Shown piece by piece: positions 50,703-58,700 of a stretch of DNA of 64,000 nt (its first letter is position 1; every line of letters begins with the position of its first letter). The notes under the pieces were generated by a model. The model was not told the origin of the DNA, did no database searches, and saw only the letters and a list, made by a program, of their open reading frames with translations. The stretch covers positions 1 through 64,000 of the forward strand of contig NZ_RPDJ01000033.1 of NCBI RefSeq assembly GCF_004023625.1. The letters run 5' to 3'. Source of the stretch: Streptomyces cavernae (GTDB lineage: Bacteria > Actinomycetota > Actinomycetes > Streptomycetales > Streptomycetaceae). The position numbers were made by a program, and so were the translations under genes.

Positions 50703-51305
50703 ATGCGCGGGTGTGTACGAGAGATGCCTGGCGGAACAGGAAACGGCACGGACAACAACGGAATCTGGACGACCGCCATCGGACAGTGCTTCGTCGACGC
50801 GCTCAACGAGGGACTGACGAGGTCGGTGGCGTCCCGGGCCTATGCACTGCCCGGACAGCACGTGGGCGGTGTCGAGTTGCCCGATCCCTACGCGGCTGCG
50901 GTACTGCGGCGTTTCGAGGACGATCTGCAGACCGTCCTCGCGCCGGAGGACCGGCACGACGCCACGGTCCGGTCCGCGGTCAAGCGCCGAGCCCGGCAGT
51001 TACTGAGGGACGCCTTCGGGCTCGCTGAACCGCCGCGGCGGTCGCTTCCGTCCGATGCGGACACGGAACTGCCGACTCGGCATGAGGCGGTCGTAACCAG
51101 TCTGCTCCTGGAGTGCGCCGTGCTGGTGGTGCTGGAGCAGGGGACGTTCGAGGGATCCCGTCGCCGGCCGGCCGACCTCGTGCGCGCCCTGGGCCGGTCG
51201 GTGCGGCACCCCGCACCGACCGGCGAGCGCGACGGGTTGCCGGCACCCCGTAGTTCGCATGTGCTGGAGGCGAAGGGCCTGTCAGACTTCAGCCATGACC
51301 AATGA
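50703..51305 (+). CDS. Hypothetical protein with a TTA codon
   Basis: A 200-residue soluble protein without a recognised family. It contains a Trp-rich start segment GNGTDNNGIWTTAIG, a polar helix-rich centre (EDDLQTVLAPEDRHDATVRSAVKRRARQLL), and a hydrophobic helix HEAVVTSLLLECAVLVVLEQG in the second half. A TTA codon at 51000-51002 means bldA tRNA is needed. The first ATG (50703) has no good ribosome site; the ATG at 50724 is an alternative. The frame overlaps the SDR start by 11 bp and so may be co-translated with it. Location beside the butyrolactone genes suggests a regulatory or accessory job. Confidence 0.55.
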   Translation: MRGCVREMPGGTGNGTDNNGIWTTAIGQCFVDALNEGLTRSVASRAYALPGQHVGGVELPDPYAAAVLRRFEDDLQTVLAPEDRHDATVRSAVKRRARQLLRDAFGLAEPPRRSLPSDADTELPTRHEAVVTSLLLECAVLVVLEQGTFEGSRRRPADLVRALGRSVRHPAPTGERDGLPAPRSSHVLEAKGLSDFSHDQ

Positions 51306-52059
51306 TCTTCTTACGGGGAAAGTCGTTCTCATCACCGGGGCGAGCAGCGGCATAGGCGCCGCATCAGCGAAGGTGTTCGCGCGCGAGGGCGCGACGGTGG
51401 TGCTGACCGCCCGAAGACACGACCGGCTGGCCGCTCTCGTCGAGGAGTTGCGCGGGGAAGGAGCACAGGCCGCATTCGTGGTCGGTGACATGTCGGTACC
51501 GGAGGACGCCGCCAGGGCGGTGGACTTCACGGTGGGGGAATACGGGCGGCTGGACGCGGCTTTCAACAACGCGGGAATCGGCGGCGATCGCACCCCGCTT
51601 CACCTCATGCCGGACGGCGTGTACGACGGCATCATGGACATCAACGTCCGCGGCGTCTTCAACTGTCTGCGGTACGAGATCGCGGCGATGCTGCGCAACG
51701 GCGGCGGTTCCATCGTCAACAACAGCAGTGTGGGCGGCCTGGTGGCCATCCCCGCCGCCGCTCCCTACATAGCCTCCAAGCACGCCGTCGTCGGCTTCAC
51801 CAGGGCGGCGGCCGACGAGTACGCCAAGCAGGGCATCCGCGTGAACGCTGTGGCCCCGGGAACCACGCGCAGCGAGATCACCACCGATTGGTTCGGACGC
51901 AACCCGGGCCTCGAAGAACTCGTCAACTCGCTGACTCCGCAGGGGCGTACGGCGGAGCCTGAGGAGATCGCCGCCGCGGCCGCGTGGCTGCTGAGCGATC
52001 GGTGCACCTTCCTGACCGGCACCGTGGTGCCGGTGGACGGAGGGTTCGTGAACCAGTGA
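51295..52059 (+). CDS. Short-chain dehydrogenase/reductase
   Basis: A 254-residue classical SDR. The cofactor motif TGASSGIG is at residues 13-20, NNAG is present, and the catalytic Ser and YxxxK appear in VNNSSVGG and PYIASKHA. The final VDGGF is typical. It would oxidise or reduce a hydroxyl or keto group with NAD(P)H. As a pathway enzyme it could oxidise the C5 hydroxyl of the polyketide to allow imine closure; as a butyrolactone gene it could reduce the 6-keto group of the signal precursor. Its place next to the AfsA-like gene makes the second idea equally good. The two genes are convergent (52059 and 52105). Confidence 0.88.
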   Translation: MTNDLLTGKVVLITGASSGIGAASAKVFAREGATVVLTARRHDRLAALVEELRGEGAQAAFVVGDMSVPEDAARAVDFTVGEYGRLDAAFNNAGIGGDRTPLHLMPDGVYDGIMDINVRGVFNCLRYEIAAMLRNGGGSIVNNSSVGGLVAIPAAAPYIASKHAVVGFTRAAADEYAKQGIRVNAVAPGTTRSEITTDWFGRNPGLEELVNSLTPQGRTAEPEEIAAAAAWLLSDRCTFLTGTVVPVDGGFVNQ

Positions 52060-52104
52060 CCTCTGCGTCCGGGCGGGTGTGTGCCCTGCCCGGACGCGAG
52101 GTGG

Positions 52105-53028
52105 TCACTGCGTCGTGCCGTCGAGATCGACGGTGAACGCGGTCTTGTCCCCCTGGACTCCGCGGACGCGCAGGGCGTGCACGCCCGCGGCCGGCGCGGG
52201 CAGGCTCTCGGCCTCTATCCAGCAGGGCTGGTCGAACTCGACGTAGTGCGAGTAGCGGGTGGCGATGCGGGTGGGTGCAAAGACGTCCGGGGCGAGGAGG
52301 GCGTGTGCCGCCTGCTGCGCCGCCTCCAGCAGGACGAGGCCCGGCACGTGGTCGACCGCGTGGTCGAACAGCACGGTGTTGGCCACGACGTTGCGCAGCA
52401 GCCAGCGATTCGCCCGGTCGCCGGGTGACAGGACCACGTCGACGGCGTCGGGTCGTGCGACGAGTTCGGGGATGGTGGGAGGCGGAACCTGCCATCCGGC
52501 CCAGTCGGTGGCGGCGTACTCGCCGCGCAGGCGCCGGTAGACCGGCGGGGATATCCAGCCGAACCCGGATTCGACCTGGGCCACCGTGGTAGTGCCGTGC
52601 AGGATTCGCAGCGCCATGTGCAGGGCGTTGGGAGTGCGTCTGCCGAGCTGTGGTGCCGAGACGTCGACCTCGACGCGCAGGATCGAGGGTCTGCCGCGAG
52701 GAACCCTGAAGCCGGGTGCGACCGTGAAGTCCAAGGTCTTGAGGATGGTTTGGTGGTCGAGCGGCACGTCGTACTCGGCGTGGGCTATGACCAGCCCGCT
52801 CTGCCGGATGCTCTGGGCGAGGATGCGTGGGTCGTAGGGAAGATCGCCCTGGACGGCAGGCCACTTGAGGTCCAGCGTGAACGTGTGTGACCCGCGGCGC
52901 CGCCAGTTCGCGACGAGGACGGATTCCTGACGCTTGAGATGGGTGTACGGCCCTAACAGTGACGACTTGGCGTGTGGTGCCGGGTTGTAGCGGTTCGACG
53001 GGCGTGATGCGTACGCGGTTTCGGACAA
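52105..53028 (-). CDS. A-factor synthase-like (AfsA/ScbA family) protein
   Basis: A 307-residue AfsA-family protein with two tandem hot-dog-type domains, at about residues 55-170 and 210-290. Family enzymes join a beta-ketoacyl group to dihydroxyacetone phosphate in gamma-butyrolactone signal synthesis. The segments VAHAEYDVPLDHQT and DHVPGLVLLEAAQQAA are characteristic; the latter includes the conserved Glu region of the second domain. The start is a TTG at 53028 with a G-run just upstream. Codon 25 is a TTA (52954-52956), so it depends on bldA. It is divergent from the receptor gene across a 129-bp region with an ARE-like operator, the usual afsA/scbA arrangement. Confidence 0.9.
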   Translation of the reverse strand: MSETAYASRPSNRYNPAPHAKSSLLGPYTHLKRQESVLVANWRRRGSHTFTLDLKWPAVQGDLPYDPRILAQSIRQSGLVIAHAEYDVPLDHQTILKTLDFTVAPGFRVPRGRPSILRVEVDVSAPQLGRRTPNALHMALRILHGTTTVAQVESGFGWISPPVYRRLRGEYAATDWAGWQVPPPTIPELVARPDAVDVVLSPGDRANRWLLRNVVANTVLFDHAVDHVPGLVLLEAAQQAAHALLAPDVFAPTRIATRYSHYVEFDQPCWIEAESLPAPAAGVHALRVRGVQGDKTAFTVDLDGTTQ

Positions 53029-53077
53029 GTCCCCCCCTTGTCTGAGTGGCTACGACGGGTTGAGAAGCGCTGTTAAA

Positions 53078-53102
53078 GTACCGGCTCACCGGTCGGTTTG
53101 GG
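53078..53102. promoter_or_regulatory. ARE-like operator between synthase and receptor genes
   Basis: The sequence around GGCTCACCGGTCGGTTTG matches the autoregulatory element bound by ArpA/ScbR-type receptors, with the CGGTCGGTTTG half best conserved. It lies in the divergent promoter region, so the receptor can control both its own gene and the synthase. Confidence 0.65.
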
Positions 53103-53157
53103 GAACGGGTAACTGTGAAATCAAGCACGGGTAAAGGTGAAGTCATGGAGACGCGAG

Positions 53158-53799
53158 TTGGCTAGGCAGGAGCGTGCGGTCCGAACGCGCAGGGTGATCC
53201 TCGAGACCGCCGCGGAGATGTTCAACGAGTTTGGGTATGAAGCGACCACCATCGGCGGACTCATCGAGCGGATCCAGCTCACCCGAGGCGGCCTGTACTT
53301 CCACTTCACCTCGAAGGAGGAGCTGGCGCGCGCCGTGCTCGACGAGGCGGTGACCCTGAAAGGCCACGCACCGCAGACCTTCAAGCTGCAGGAGTGGGTG
53401 GACCTTTCACTGCTGCTCGCCCATCGCCTGCCCAAGGAGCCGGTGCTCAGCGCCTCCATCCGCCTGTCCGTCGACCCCAAGGCCCGCCGTCTGTTCGGCA
53501 CCCGCTGGCCCGACTGGATCGAGGTGGGCACCGCATTGCTCGACGAGGCCAAGGAGCGCGGCGAGCTGCTGCCCCATGCCGATCCGGAGGAGACGGCGCG
53601 GCTGTTCGTCGGCGCGTGGACCGGCGTGCAGCTGATCACCGAGACCCTGCCGGGCCGCGTCCTGTCCGAGGAGATCTCCAGCCTGCTCGCACTGCTGCTT
53701 CCCAACCTCGCCAGCCCCGGGGTCCTGGCCAAGCTGGACACCTCCCCGTACCGCGCCGAGCGACTGCTCGAGGCCGTCGGCGTCCCGTTGGCCTCGTGA
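53158..53799 (+). CDS. Gamma-butyrolactone receptor, TetR/ArpA-ScbR type
   Basis: A 213-residue TetR-family repressor. The N-terminal helix-turn-helix (about residues 8-55) includes TRRVILETAAEMFNEFGYEA and the recognition part LTRGGLYFHF. The C-terminal ligand domain has the ERGELLPHADPE segment common to ArpA/ScbR-type receptors, with Trp residues near 110-120 that contact the lactone in this family. The TTG at 53158 is preferred over the GTG at 53137: GGAG lies seven bases before it and the protein then begins LARQERAVRTRR, like known receptors (MAKQxRA). When ligand binds, it should leave ARE sites and derepress the SARP and synthase genes. Confidence 0.9.
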   Translation: MARQERAVRTRRVILETAAEMFNEFGYEATTIGGLIERIQLTRGGLYFHFTSKEELARAVLDEAVTLKGHAPQTFKLQEWVDLSLLLAHRLPKEPVLSASIRLSVDPKARRLFGTRWPDWIEVGTALLDEAKERGELLPHADPEETARLFVGAWTGVQLITETLPGRVLSEEISSLLALLLPNLASPGVLAKLDTSPYRAERLLEAVGVPLAS

Positions 53800-54125
53800 C
53801 CGAGCGGCAGGCCGCGTCGCGGAGCCCGTCCGCGGCCGCGTGATCAGTCATGGACTCGAGCCGGGCCGGCGCTGTGGGCTGCGGCGTTCCTCTGATCACC
53901 TCTGCGTCCGCCGTCTGTCGTCAGCGGTGGTCCCCGATCTGCTGTCTCGTGGTGCACCGGCGTGGTCTCGCGTAACCTATGCCTTGACCGGTTTTTGTCA
54001 CGTGTCGCGTGAATGAATGTTCGCCGCGCCGATAAGGAGCGAACCGCGAGCGTCCTCACGCACAAGAAGCCGGACGTCTGACCTCTTTCTGGGCTGAGGG
54101 CCGTTCACGGGGACAGCCGCGTGCT
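53800..54125. other. Intergenic region, no clear element
   Basis: This 326-bp stretch between receptor and DDE-like gene holds only a weak ARE half-site-like CCGGTTTTTGTCACG near 53987-54002. No gene is supported. Confidence 0.4.
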
Positions 54126-55289
54126 GTGTCAGATCACTGGGGGATGATGAACAGGAACGTCAGGGAGTTCGACGCCGCGCGAGGGGGGGTCCTGCCGTCC
54201 CCTGGGCTGAGTGCCGTTCTCGGGAACCGCTTGCTCGGCTCCCTCCAGCGGGCCGGTCAACGCGCCAAGGCCGAGCGGTACGTCAGTGGCCTCCTGGCGT
54301 TGCCGGGGCGCAAGACGCTGCGCAACATCGCGACCCAGTTCGACGGGGCGGCCGCCCAGCAGAGCGTGCATCACTTCATCAGCACGTCACCGTGGCAATG
54401 GATGCCGATACGTCATGCGCTTGCCCGTCATGTGCAGCAGGCGCTGGCGCCGCAGGCGTGGGTCATCGTATCCACCGTCATCCCCAAGGCCGGGCCGCAC
54501 TCGATCGGTGTCGACCAGTTGTATCTGCCGCGCCGTGAGCAAAGCGTCAACGGCCAGCACGCGGTGGGCACCTGGCTGGCTTCCAGCCGCTTCGCCGTGC
54601 CCGTCGACTGGCGTCTGCGCCTGACCGGACGCTGGCTGGAGGACCCACTGCGGCGGCGCGCCGGTGTCCCGCACAGCGTCACGGGGGGCACTCTCGAGCA
54701 GTGCGTGCGCGATGCGGTGACCCATGTCGTGATCGCCGGTGACGCGCCGGTGGCACCCGTCGTGGTGGACGTCGACGGCATCGACGCGGTGATGCTCGCG
54801 CGGTCCTTGTCGGCGATGAAGCTGGCCTACCTCATACGGGTCGGGGCCGAAGCCCAACTGAGGCTGCACCGGGCGCACCTGCCCAAGTACGGTGACCGCG
54901 AGCGGACAGCGGGCGAACTCGCGGCGTCGCTCACCCGCCTGCGGCAGCGGGTGAATCCCGGTGACGGTCCCACGACAGCGGCGGCGATACCCGTGGTCGC
55001 GCCGCCCTCGGGCACGCGAGCGGGCGGGCTGACGCTCGTCGCGGAGTGGTCCGACGGACCGGTCGGCGCGCGCCTGTGGCTTACGGCGGCTGAGGTTCCG
55101 CCGCTGGCGACGCTGCTGCGCCTGACCCGTCTGACCTCGGTCGTGGACCGGGATTTCACGGACATCTCGGAGGGTGTCGGGATGACTGACTTCGCGGGAC
55201 GGTCGTTCCCCGGCTGGCACCGCCACATCACCCTCTCCTCCGTCGCCCACCTCGTGGCCGCCACCCGCAGGCTCGGCGCCGCGGCGTAA
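54126..55289 (+). CDS. IS701-type DDE superfamily-like protein
   Basis: A 387-residue protein related to IS701-family transposases. It has the N-terminal LLALPGRKTLRNIA segment and the LYLPRREQS region seen in these enzymes. The first catalytic position, usually an Asp in the I[VI]D[DE]T strand, here reads WVIVSTVIPKAG, so the acidic residue is absent. No inverted ends were found beside it, and it is intact in frame. It may be a domesticated relative or a simple transposase remnant that lost activity. It sits between the butyrolactone receptor and the SARP gene. Start GTG 54126 or ATG 54147. Confidence 0.65.
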   Translation: MSDHWGMMNRNVREFDAARGGVLPSPGLSAVLGNRLLGSLQRAGQRAKAERYVSGLLALPGRKTLRNIATQFDGAAAQQSVHHFISTSPWQWMPIRHALARHVQQALAPQAWVIVSTVIPKAGPHSIGVDQLYLPRREQSVNGQHAVGTWLASSRFAVPVDWRLRLTGRWLEDPLRRRAGVPHSVTGGTLEQCVRDAVTHVVIAGDAPVAPVVVDVDGIDAVMLARSLSAMKLAYLIRVGAEAQLRLHRAHLPKYGDRERTAGELAASLTRLRQRVNPGDGPTTAAAIPVVAPPSGTRAGGLTLVAEWSDGPVGARLWLTAAEVPPLATLLRLTRLTSVVDRDFTDISEGVGMTDFAGRSFPGWHRHITLSSVAHLVAATRRLGAAA

Positions 55290-55333
55290 GTGCGACGGTG
55301 GGCCGCCGTGGGTGAACTGGGCAACCAAAAAAG

Positions 55334-55357
55334 AACTACCTACCGTCCGGTAACGTG
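55334..55357. promoter_or_regulatory. ARE-like site upstream of the second SARP gene
   Basis: ACTACCTACCGTCCGGTAAC has the two half-sites of a gamma-butyrolactone autoregulatory element (AC..AC before the centre, CGGT after it). It lies about 110 bp before the SARP start codon. The receptor at 53158 is the natural candidate to bind it. Confidence 0.6.
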
Positions 55358-55466
55358 ACATTCTCGAACTCGGATGTGGGGGTGGACACGCTTCCGCTCC
55401 TTATTGTCTGGACCACCACACCAGCACCGACACGGGCGCGGGAGCGCCGGAAAAGGAGCGTGCGTA

Positions 55467-56309
55467 GTGCAGTTCAACCTCGTCGGCCCTTTTGGAATCG
55501 TGACCGATGACGGCCGCACCTACGCTCCGCAGGGTCCGAAGATCTGTCAGATGCTCGCGGTGCTCGCGTTGCAGCCTCGCGAAGCGGTGGCCACCGAGAC
55601 CCTGGTCAGGGAGCTGTGGGGCGACGACGCGCCGAGCAACGCCACCAAGACCCTGCAGACGCACGTCTACCACGCGCGCCGCATGCTCGACGAAGCACAA
55701 GAGGGCGCACCCGCACGCCGGTTACTCGTGACCCAGGCACCTGGCTACCGCCTTGACATCGCCGAGGAAGAGGCCGACGTGCACGTCTTCGAGCGGTGCG
55801 TGCGACAGGCTCAACGAGAGCTCGCTCAGGGCTTCGCCGAGAAGGCAGCAGACCATCTCGCAGAGGCCGACGCGCTGTGGCGCGGCCGGGTGCTGAGCAA
55901 CGTACCGGTCGGCCCTTTTCTCACCGGACGCATCGCCCACCTGGAAGAACTCAGGATCCGCGCGCTGGAGTTGAAAGTGGAGACCGAGGACCGCCTCGGC
56001 CGCTACCGCGAGTTCCTTCCCGAGCTGCGCACGCTGGTCAACGACCACCCGCTGCACGAGTGGTTCCACGGCCGGCTCATCTCGGCCCTGCACCGGGCGG
56101 GCCGCCGTGGCGAAGCGCTGCAGGCCTATCAGAACCTCTACGACATCCTCCAGCGCGAGCTGGGCCTGGAACCCGCCGCGGAACTGAAGCGGCTGCAGGC
56201 CGACATACTGCACGCGACCGACCGGGAAAGGGTGCCGCGGCACTCGCGGATCAGCGCGGCACCGCAGCACGCCGTCGCCCCGTTGTGGGTGCCTGCCGTG
56301 GCCAGTTGA
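55467..56309 (+). CDS. SARP-family regulator (short form)
   Basis: A 280-residue Streptomyces antibiotic regulatory protein. An OmpR-type DNA-binding domain fills about residues 1-95 (FNLVGPFGIVTDDGRTYAP...LQTHVYHARRMLD), followed by a bacterial activation domain to about residue 260 with the LGLEPAAELKRL ending typical of this family. The GTG at 55467 has AGGAG eight bases upstream. Codon 86 is TTA (55722-55724), so its translation needs bldA. The ARE-like site upstream places it under the butyrolactone receptor. It is the best candidate for the activator that binds the heptamer array at PKS2, but the longer SARP at 10909 is a second candidate. Confidence 0.9.
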   Translation: MQFNLVGPFGIVTDDGRTYAPQGPKICQMLAVLALQPREAVATETLVRELWGDDAPSNATKTLQTHVYHARRMLDEAQEGAPARRLLVTQAPGYRLDIAEEEADVHVFERCVRQAQRELAQGFAEKAADHLAEADALWRGRVLSNVPVGPFLTGRIAHLEELRIRALELKVETEDRLGRYREFLPELRTLVNDHPLHEWFHGRLISALHRAGRRGEALQAYQNLYDILQRELGLEPAAELKRLQADILHATDRERVPRHSRISAAPQHAVAPLWVPAVAS

Positions 56310-56404
56310 GGTGAGCACATCGGTCTGCGCCCTGCTCTCCCTCGCCCCCAGGCCTGATAGTGGTCACGCCAGAAACGGCGAAGCAGTGGATCGCGTACGC
56401 GCCC

Positions 56405-56494
56405 GCATACTCGGCAACGGTCGTACGTGGCCACGCCGAGTTCCTTGGGGGCCAGCGTCAGGATGTGGTCCTGGGCGGGGCCGACGAACTGTCC
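56405..56494 (-). pseudogene. Amine oxidase gene fragment
   Basis: On the minus strand the frame reads FVGPAQDHILTLAPKELGVATY, nearly the same as residues about 70-90 of the amine oxidase at 5060-6466 but with an extra Pro codon and several changes. The fragment is cut on both sides and directly abuts repeat copy B. It is a relic of a related gene. Confidence 0.75.
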
Positions 56495-56762
56495 GTCGAT
56501 CAACGCGAGCGGCAGTTGAGGCCCCTCTTCTTCCCCCTGATCGCGGCCCCGTTTCCGAAGGACCGAAGGGAAACTACGCATTTGCCCAGGTGGCGCGAAA
56601 CGCCCGTGGCGGTCACAGAGGGGGCTTCAGCGGCCATCCGCTCGGACAAGGGGCAGGTGCGGTTCCCGCCGGCCCACTCGTCCTGCGCATGAAGACCTCG
56701 TTGCAGGCCGCCCCACCACCCTCCGGGGCGCTGGTACTGACCGGGCGTTCGTGGGTCTGGGG
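56495..56762. repeat. 268-bp direct repeat, copy B
   Basis: Matches copy A at 6523-6790 with the same length and about 96 percent identity, in the same orientation 49,972 bp away. Here it is fused to the amine oxidase fragment on one side and to a broken IS982 transposase on the other. Confidence 0.85.
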
Positions 56763-56874
56763 GGCGGGGGCAGGGGCGGGCTGGACGTTGTCGGGCGGGT
56801 CCGCCGGCGGAGTGGTGGGCGGCATCCACGGCATCGGCGGCGGCTCGCTCCTCCTCGCCGCGAGGACTTCACGT

Positions 56875-57385
56875 TCATCGATCTTCGGGTTCGCCAGGGC
56901 CCACAGGATCGGCATCCCAGTCGGGGCGCACACCAGGAACAACCGCAGCCCCCAGTAGAACCGTGAGTGGGACGAGCAGTAGCCGTAACTCGCCCACCCC
57001 GCCACTTCGGATCGCTTCACCGTGGGCCGCGACGTGCCACAGGGCACGGGTGTGGAGTCGCAGATCCACACGGGATCGTGCCAAAAGTCGGTGTCCTTGG
57101 CCAGGACTCGGATCAGGCGTTTGACCTGCGGCAGCGCGGCTCGTAGGCGCAGTTTGTAGCCGGCGTCCTGCGGGATGCAGAGGAACATGCCGCGGTAGTG
57201 GGCGCGTACGTGTCGCAGCCGGCGGGCCTCGCTGTGAAAGCCGAGCAGGGCCTGCATGACGGCCGGGCACAGCAACTCGAGTGGCTCAGTCTCGGGGGCC
57301 TGCCTGGCAGTCGGGAGATCCCGGCCCAGTCATCGTCGATCTTCACGTACAGCGCGGTCACGAGGGTGGTCAAGTTCCTCGTCAC
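56875..57385 (-). pseudogene. IS982-family transposase, broken
   Basis: The minus-strand start reads MTRNLTTLVTALYVKIDDDWAG, the N-terminus of IS982 transposases. After about 38 codons the frame shifts; the continuation PAVMQALLGFHSEARRLRH then VWICDSTPVPCG (first catalytic Asp), SEVAGWASYGYCSSHSRFYWG and WALANPKIDEREVL are clear family segments in a second frame. The C-terminal third with later DDE residues is missing. It is not functional. Confidence 0.85.
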
Positions 57386-57439
57386 AAACGGATCTTGAGC
57401 ACCCTCGCGTTGTGCACGCAGGCATTCGGAAAGACTCGT

Positions 57440-57934
57440 CTAGCGCGAGTACCGGAGCGAGTGTTGTGGGTTGGTGCAGGTCAGGTCTGCCCATTGAGTT
57501 GTTCGCTCGGCAGCGAGATGTGCACCGTGCCGGAGGGAGAGGGCGGCGACGATGCTCAGTCCGCGGCCGTTCTCATCGGGGTGCGGGCGGTCGGGGGATG
57601 AGGATGACCGAGGAACCGGGCCCGCGTCGCTGACCTCGATGCGGAGAATGCGACGACCGTCGACCTCCGGCCTGGACAGACGTAGTTCGGCCGGTGGCAG
57701 GGCGTGGTTGATTGCGTTGGTGGCCAGTTCCGAGATGACCAGGAGGGCATCGTCGACCGCGTCCGGGCACAGGCCCCATTGGATGAGCAGGGCGCGTGAG
57801 CGGTGGCGCAGTGTGCGGACGGCCTCGGGTATGTGAGAGATCGCAATAACGTGCTCCGAGCCGGGTGGGACGACGCCGGGATGGGGTCTTTCCTGGGCCG
57901 GGGTGGTCACGGCGGCTTCGTGGCTTGAGAACAT
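57440..57934 (-). CDS. Anti-sigma-factor-like HATPase (RsbW type)
   Basis: A 164-residue HATPase_c_2-domain protein. The N box is ELATNAINHA, the Mg2+/ATP-contact Asp is in VSDAGPVP, and the second Gly box is DENGRGLSIV. Such proteins in Streptomyces bind ATP and control sigma factors or act with XRE/DUF397 proteins. The 57440 to 57934 frame has normal length for the family. No partner gene is next to it, though a 16-bp perfect palindrome lies about 150 bp upstream. It belongs to the ordinary genome rather than the biosynthetic locus. Confidence 0.85.
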   Translation of the reverse strand: MFSSHEAAVTTPAQERPHPGVVPPGSEHVIAISHIPEAVRTLRHRSRALLIQWGLCPDAVDDALLVISELATNAINHALPPAELRLSRPEVDGRRILRIEVSDAGPVPRSSSSPDRPHPDENGRGLSIVAALSLRHGAHLAAERTTQWADLTCTNPQHSLRYSR

Positions 57935-58700
57935 CGCGGGCTCCTGGGCGGTGTCGGAAAGAAAGGTCCTCGCTTCCCCTTCCTTTCGGGCTGCCAGGAC
58001 TGGTCCGCGCCAGGGCAGTCGGGATGGGATGAGGGGTTTTCAAGGGCTGACCGGGACGGCTGACCGGTCCTAGGGAGTGGCGGCCTGTGCCACTATCCGG
58101 CATGAAGTGCCGGATAGTGGCACGAGTATGGTTCGCCGTAGCATGCAGGCTTGTCAATAGGCGGGTCGTACGCACTCCGGGGAGGCCAGTCCGACCAGGA
58201 GTGGGAGTTCAGTCGACAGGGACGATGTGTGGCGCCCCGGGCGGCGCCGCGGCAGGCGCGCCTTGGACCCCGGTCCGCAACGGCTGGTGCGCGGACGTCC
58301 AGGCCCGCCCCCGCATCCGCGGGCAGCTGACGGCGCCAGGTTTCGGCCCGGTTGTGGCCGGCGGTTTCAGATCGGGTATGTGCCGTCCTTCGCAGTGGAT
58401 GGCCGAGCCTGCGGCCCTCGGCTCAGGCGGCCTCGACCGGCCGGCGGCAGCCTGCAGTGGCGAACTTCACGAAAGGCGGGCGAACTCCGATGCGTAGGCT
58501 GGACGCCGTCGTCGTGGGCGCAGGTCTGGGGATGTGGAGCCGTATCCGGCCTGACGGTACGTCAGGAAAGTTGGCTCGGTCAGTATCAGTCCTGCAAGAG
58601 CCTGCGAACGCTGCCCGAACATGCGAGTCGTTGTAAGGTGTGGAAACAGCACTTGACCTGCAAAAACGCAGGCAGGGAGCCTAGTCCCGGGAGTATCTCG
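57935..58700. other. Long intergenic region
   Basis: This 766-bp gap separates the HATPase and panD genes. It holds the palindrome at 58087-58123. A short frame from 58491 begins MRRLDAVVVGAGLG, which looks like a flavoprotein N-terminus, but it stops after 48 codons. No gene is supported. Confidence 0.5.
58087..58123. promoter_or_regulatory. Perfect 16-bp inverted repeat, probable operator
   Basis: GTGCCACTATCCGGCA at 58087-58102 and its exact complement at 58108-58123 are separated by TGAAG. It lies 153 bp upstream of the HATPase start. It could be a dimeric repressor site, or a hairpin in RNA. No regulator gene is adjacent. Confidence 0.5.

Noticed and set aside
53987..54002. ARE half-site-like CCGGTTTTTGTCACG before the IS701-like gene.
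   Set aside because: Only one half-site is visible; the other half does not match.
58491..58636. A short frame beginning MRRLDAVVVGAGLG, resembling a flavoprotein N-terminus.
   Set aside because: It ends after 48 codons with no further flavoprotein sequence in any frame and has no clear ribosome site.
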